This document shows positions 59,517-64,000 of a stretch of 64,000 nt of DNA, one piece after another. Numbering within the stretch: position 1 is the first letter of the stretch; each line of letters starts with the position of its first letter. Made by a program: the position numbers and the translations under genes. This DNA comes from Nipponacmea schrenckii (taxonomy: Eukaryota > Mollusca > Gastropoda > Lottiidae), in assembly GCA_030562195.1 (NCBI GenBank), contig JAUJPP010000005.1, positions 4,956,826 through 5,020,825 of the forward strand, read 5' to 3'. The notes under the pieces were generated by a model. That model made no database searches. It had not been told where the DNA came from and saw nothing but the letters and a program-made list of their open reading frames with translations.

Positions 59517-62500
59517 TTAATGTCCGTTAGCAATGATAGAGCTTTTTTTGTCATTGATCAGTTTATAGGCAGCAGAAATTGCTTCAGGAATGGTTTCTGC
59601 TGATTTTGATTTTGGTGGAATCAACAATTCTGGTACTTCCAGTTGGTATTTACTGATCTTGTCACACTTCTCCAACAGGTCGTAAACAATGGATTCAGAG
59701 ACTCGGGAATCTTGTTTGTAGTCAGGATGGGACGTGACAAAATTCCTCATCCATTTAGAAGTTGTCTGGAGTTCACCTACAAGATAAATAAAGATTAGTC
59801 TGGTTACTATTGGTAACTAGTCACTATTCAACAGGAGGCACTGGCACAGGATAATCAAGAAATTGGAAATGTCTTTATGGATACAAGTCTCTTTAATATT
59901 TGACCACTTAACAAGATACATAAATGGACAATATTCAAATTTCTGTAAGTCCTAAAGATGTAGCGTAGTTTATGATACCATACATATATGTTGTGCAGTT
60001 ATGAATATTTCAAGGGAGATAACTCTAATTTAAGAACATACCTGAAGCTCGTTTAGATATTAATTTAAGATACTGTAAAACAGTACACTGTGTGTCCACA
60101 TCACATTCCACTTCAGTTATATAGTGCCGTATTACCCCTAATAAACCTGGAGATTCACCCTAAAATAAATAGGTGGGACAGCTTTTTCAACAGTATCATT
60201 AGAGATTTAACCATTCTTTAAATGGGCACTGGACTGAAATCGTAAGATTCCCTTGTAAAGCTTTCTCAGAAGTCTCTGATGGCCGAGTTTGTGTGGCAAT
60301 TGTTCTGCAATAAGCGTACTGATTTTCACCAAGGTAACTATGTGTCTGTTGGCTGAGCTTTGGTGGTACTTGCTTACAACTTGCTGAGCAACTGAGCGGT
60401 GAACCTGGGACTTAGTAACTATGTGTCCAAGGGCTGAGCTTGTGTGACACCAGCTTGGCGACTTGGGATAGGTCCTGAGTAACAATGTGTCCAATAGCTG
60501 AGCTTATGTGGCACTAGCTTGGCAACTAGGGATCAATCCTGACCTAGTTAACAATGTGCACAATGGCTGAGCTTGTCTGACACTTTCTCTGCAACAGACA
60601 ATTGCTTCTGACATAGCCCACAAAGATACCCTAGGATTGATACCCAAAGATACCCTACAATTTGTGTAAGTTACCCACCTTTCCGTTAAAAATCTCATCC
60701 ACAGTCATCAGTTCATATTCATCTTCTATTTTCTCACATTTCTTTTTATCACAACATTCTCCTGATGGCGGCCATGATTCTAGAATCAAACATATATTTC
60801 TTATATGGACTGAAAGTTATACATGACCATGTCCTTATGTATTGGACCTTACTCTGACCCATATAAAATAAAGAGTCTTTGTTTGTCTGTATGGACTGAA
60901 AGTTAGACAGGACCATGTCCTTGTGTATTGGACCTAATTCTGTACCATGTAAAATATAGAGTCTATGTTTGTCTCTATGGGCTGAATGTTAGACTGGACC
61001 CTGTCCTTGTGTATTGGACCTAATTCTGTACCATGTAAAATATAGAGTCTATGTTTGTCTCTATAGACTGAATGTTAGACTGGACCTTGTCCTTGTGTAT
61101 TGGACCTTCTCCTGATGCCCATGATAAAATAAAGAGACTATGTTTGTCTCTATGGACTGAATGTTAGACAGGACCATGTCCTTGTGTATTGGACCTTATT
61201 CTGACCCATGTAAAATAAAGAGTCTATGTTTGTCTCTATGGACTGAATGTTAGACTGGACCTTGTCCTTGTGTATTGGACCTTATTCTGACCATGTAAAA
61301 TAAAGAGTCTATGTTTGTCTCTATGGGCTGAATGTTAGACGGACCATGTCCTTGTGTATTGGACCTAATTCTGTACCATGTAAAATAAAGAGTCTATGTT
61401 TGTCTCTATGGACTGAATGTTAGACTGGACCTTGTCCTTGTGTATTGGACCTTATTCTGACCCATGTAAAAAAATAGAGTCTATGTTTGTCTCTATGGAC
61501 TGAATGTTAGACTGGACATTGTCCTTGTGTATTGGACCTTATTCTGACCCATGTAAAATAAAGAGTCTATGTTTGTCTCTAAGGGCTGAATGTTAGACGG
61601 ACCAAGTCCTTGTGTATTGGACCTAATTCTGACCCATGTAAAAAAAAGTCTATTACTATTTCATGCCCCATTTCTTCTAGAAATTCATACAACACCTACC
61701 TGTGAAGAAATCTTTTCTAAAATAAAATTTCTCATTCAAAACAGCATCTCTTTTATACGCTGTTTTCATATTTTCGTCAACCTGTAAGAATGAAGTAGCC
61801 AAATGTAGGATTTCATACACTAGAGTAGCATTTAATAGCTTCATGGACCCTTGTAGTGTCCTGCTCACTACAATGACTATCAGACATTTGAGTTTCAATC
61901 AGACATGACTGGCTATTATATCCTTAAAGAAAGTGGAAGATCCTACCTTAGAAATGGGTATGATGAGATTCAGGTTGTAGGTAAGGATGACCCTGGTCAG
62001 CAGTACGATAAAAGTAACATAGGCAGCATTCTCGAAATCTGACAGCTGCACCTGAAACATATAGATTGTAACTTAAAGTTAATAAAGTTCGGAGCTTAGT
62101 GTCGCACTTGCTCATGTATAGTTCCGATTGATCAATCAATAATGAAGTGACATAATAAACCTACCTCCATTGGTCTAAATTCTACCCTCCAACCAATGGG
62201 AGAGTTTGGAGGAGGAGGTTTAAATCGCATTGTTTGCCAGTTGGTTGACTGAATGTTCTGAAAAATAACAGACAAAATATATTTCTATAAACATTGTTTC
62301 CAATGAAGGGAGGTGGCTATCTTTGGGAAGGTCTTATTTGTTTTTGATGTGATATGTTTAATTCCACAGTTCCATCTTTGGTGAAAAGGACACCTTGTTT
62401 TCTTGCAAAAGCAAAAAAAAACTTACCTCAAAATGATCCATTTCTTCTTCATCATTTTGATTGATTTTTTCACTGAACAAAGATACAGGGTCTCGGATAA

Positions 62501-63181
62501 ACAAATGAGACATATGTTTAGCCAAGAGATCATCTATACCTAGATAAACAAGACAAATAAACATTACAGCATCACCAGCAGAGTTATCTACCTTTGATAT
62601 TTAAGCCATCATAGTAAAACAGAGAAAAAACATTCACTTTTAAGATTATTAAGGCTTAACAATTGTGTCTACTCTCTAATTTCCAACTACCCATGTAAAG
62701 CCCACAGAAAAAATCTTCTGACTTACCTCCCTTGCGTAAATCTTCGTAAAGATCTTTATCGTAGACTAGGTCAATGTCATTATAACACTGGCCCATGGGA
62801 GATAAATAACTATCGATAGAATCATAGCGAGACTTCTTTATCCTAAATTTATTCTCTTTTAACTCCTTCAAATACAAAAAAATAATTGGTTTAGTAATTT
62901 CAAATGGATCAAAATTAGCCAAAGCCATTAGAAGAGGAAGCTGAAGCTCAATATTACATTGATGCATTTTGGCACTAATACCCTTCCATATTACTAATAA
63001 CTAGCATTGACTTCTGACACGGATGCCCTTCCATAATGATACTTAATGTTATAGCTTACATTACCTTTAAGCCTTGTTCTTCATCTGTCCTATCATCTAC
63101 AGACTGAGCTATTACTGTCCATCTGTTGTCTATATCAGTCAGGTAACCTCTGTATATCGGAGAGGCAGCGCTTAATGCCAG
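59517..63181 (-). CDS. GCLC: Glutamate-cysteine ligase catalytic subunit, C-terminal nine exons (partial)
   Basis: Minus-strand exons: 63065-63181, 62727-62865, 62427-62539, 62165-62257, 61947-62051, 61700-61781, 60679-60779, 60042-60159, 59517-59776 (stop). All phases agree; 375 residues, roughly the last 60 percent of an enzyme usually near 640 aa. Diagnostic blocks match animal [111 protein letters not shown] and [17 protein letters not shown]. The enzyme joins glutamate and cysteine using ATP, the limiting step of glutathione synthesis, in the cytosol, usually with a GCLM modifier subunit. Exons for the N-terminal part were not seen between 63182 and 64000 and should lie beyond the window. 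One intron holds the 86-bp repeat array. Confidence 0.95.
60800..61665 (+). repeat. 86-bp tandem repeat array (family B) in GCLC intron
   Basis: About ten copies of the same unit as at 29722-30065 (GACCATGTCCTTGTGTATTG, AATAAAGAGTCTATGTTTG), with spacing near 86 bp. It also ends in GTCTATTACTATTTC, matching the ATT-rich end of the other array. Relative to GCLC it is inverted. Confidence 0.9.
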
Positions 63182-64000
63182 CTGAAACATAAATATAGAC
63201 GTATATATATGTATGTGATGCCAAAACTTAAATCTTTAGCACTATGTAGCTTAGGATGTTATAAGAGATACTCTCCTATAGAAGCACTGGCCTAGGTCAC
63301 AAGAAGAGACTATGCTATGAATTTCAGTAAAAATTTCTTGAGGCCTACAGAAGCATTGGTCTAGGTCATAGGTAGAGACTGTGCTATGAATTCCAGTATA
63401 GATCAATTTGATAAGAAAATATCTACTTCTGAAGAAAATAAACGAGAGAAACAAATTGATCAGAAAATGTTCATCAATGTTTATGATTTTTTATGACAGA
63501 ATGTTCTTATGCCCTTGCCCCTACCCCCTTACTTAATGATTAATAAAAACACCCTTTGTTTAACAACTGCCCCCCGTACTGAATGATGGCTTAAAACACC
63601 ACCCTTAAACAATGCAGACTATTAAATGTAAGATAACCTGGATAGTAAGATATGTTAAGATCAGATCTGTGTGTTTAGAATGTTGACAATAGAGGAATAG
63701 AGGTGGATATTGAAGAAGATTTGAGGTAGAAATCAATGCCTAGTGTCAATACAAGAAGACAACAAGTCAAGAAATCAAGAAATAAACAAACAGTGTATTG
63801 ATCATAGATATCAATCCACATTAACATCACTATAGCTCAGACAGGCTACCGATAGACCATCCTTCATTGGCTCCAGACCACACTTAAGCTCTGCCTATAG
63901 CATCAGAGGCACTTGTAAATCATACTTGTTACAGACCATACTTCAGCTCGTTTGGTTGATTTTATTTTTTTTACATTGTGTAGGCCTAAATCAGAAGCAA
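63182..64000. other. GCLC intron sequence running to the window edge
   Basis: No upstream GCLC exon was recognised. Two related segments, GAAGCACTGGCCTAGGTCAC at 63280 and GAAGCATTGGTCTAGGTCAT at 63351, resemble short dispersed copies near 53805 and 585. Confidence 0.4.

Noticed and set aside
1..64000. CRISPR arrays, operons, ribosome binding sites or plasmid origins
   Set aside because: The window has spliced eukaryotic genes throughout; tandem arrays lack the alternating repeat-unique spacer layout of CRISPR.

Overview
The window is nuclear DNA of an invertebrate animal, most likely a mollusc (gastropod-like). This rests on many short exons with GT-AG introns, AT-rich intergenic DNA full of minisatellites, tRNA-derived SINEs and foldback elements, and on the gene families present. 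The species cannot be told from sequence alone. Exon models were built by hand from splice signals and reading phase.

Layout. 46-1496 (-): first five exons of a rabankyrin-5/ANKFY1-like gene (BTB domain), running off the left edge. 3253-8810 (+): 12-exon secreted reprolysin-type metalloprotease with ADAMTS-like cysteine-rich region, two mucin-like repeat blocks and a lysine-rich tail. 10559-11830 (+): 8-finger C2H2 protein. 12854-15911 (+): 17-finger C2H2 protein whose frame is interrupted near its 5' end. 17424-23874 (+): 13-exon cadherin-like single-pass membrane protein. 24500-25869 (-): Thr/Ser/Asn-rich mucin-like protein with a compact cysteine-rich C-terminus (5' end not found). 27911-30474 (+): protein with U1/JAZ-type zinc fingers (3' end not found). 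36218-36421 (-): one exon of a small secreted cysteine-rich peptide. 47557-53062 (+): complete 13-exon TAF5L, a WD40 subunit of SAGA/PCAF complexes. 54624-57559 (+): coiled-coil protein with GRIP-like C-terminus. 59517-63181 (-): last nine exons of glutamate-cysteine ligase catalytic subunit (GCLC), running toward the right edge.

The genes are unrelated housekeeping, regulatory, extracellular-matrix and adhesion genes with no evident shared pathway. GCLC makes the glutathione precursor, TAF5L acts in chromatin, rabankyrin-5 acts on endosomes, and the protease, cadherin-like and mucin-like proteins are surface or secreted.

The desert from about 30.5 to 47.5 kb is mostly tandem arrays and mobile-element remnants. 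The most distinctive non-coding signal is that several arrays are built from sequence also found singly elsewhere in the window: a foldback element whose arm sequence is expanded at 38.1-38.7 kb, a 75-bp family at three sites, and an 86-bp family at two sites. A SINE at 48.2 kb lies between 50-bp direct repeats.
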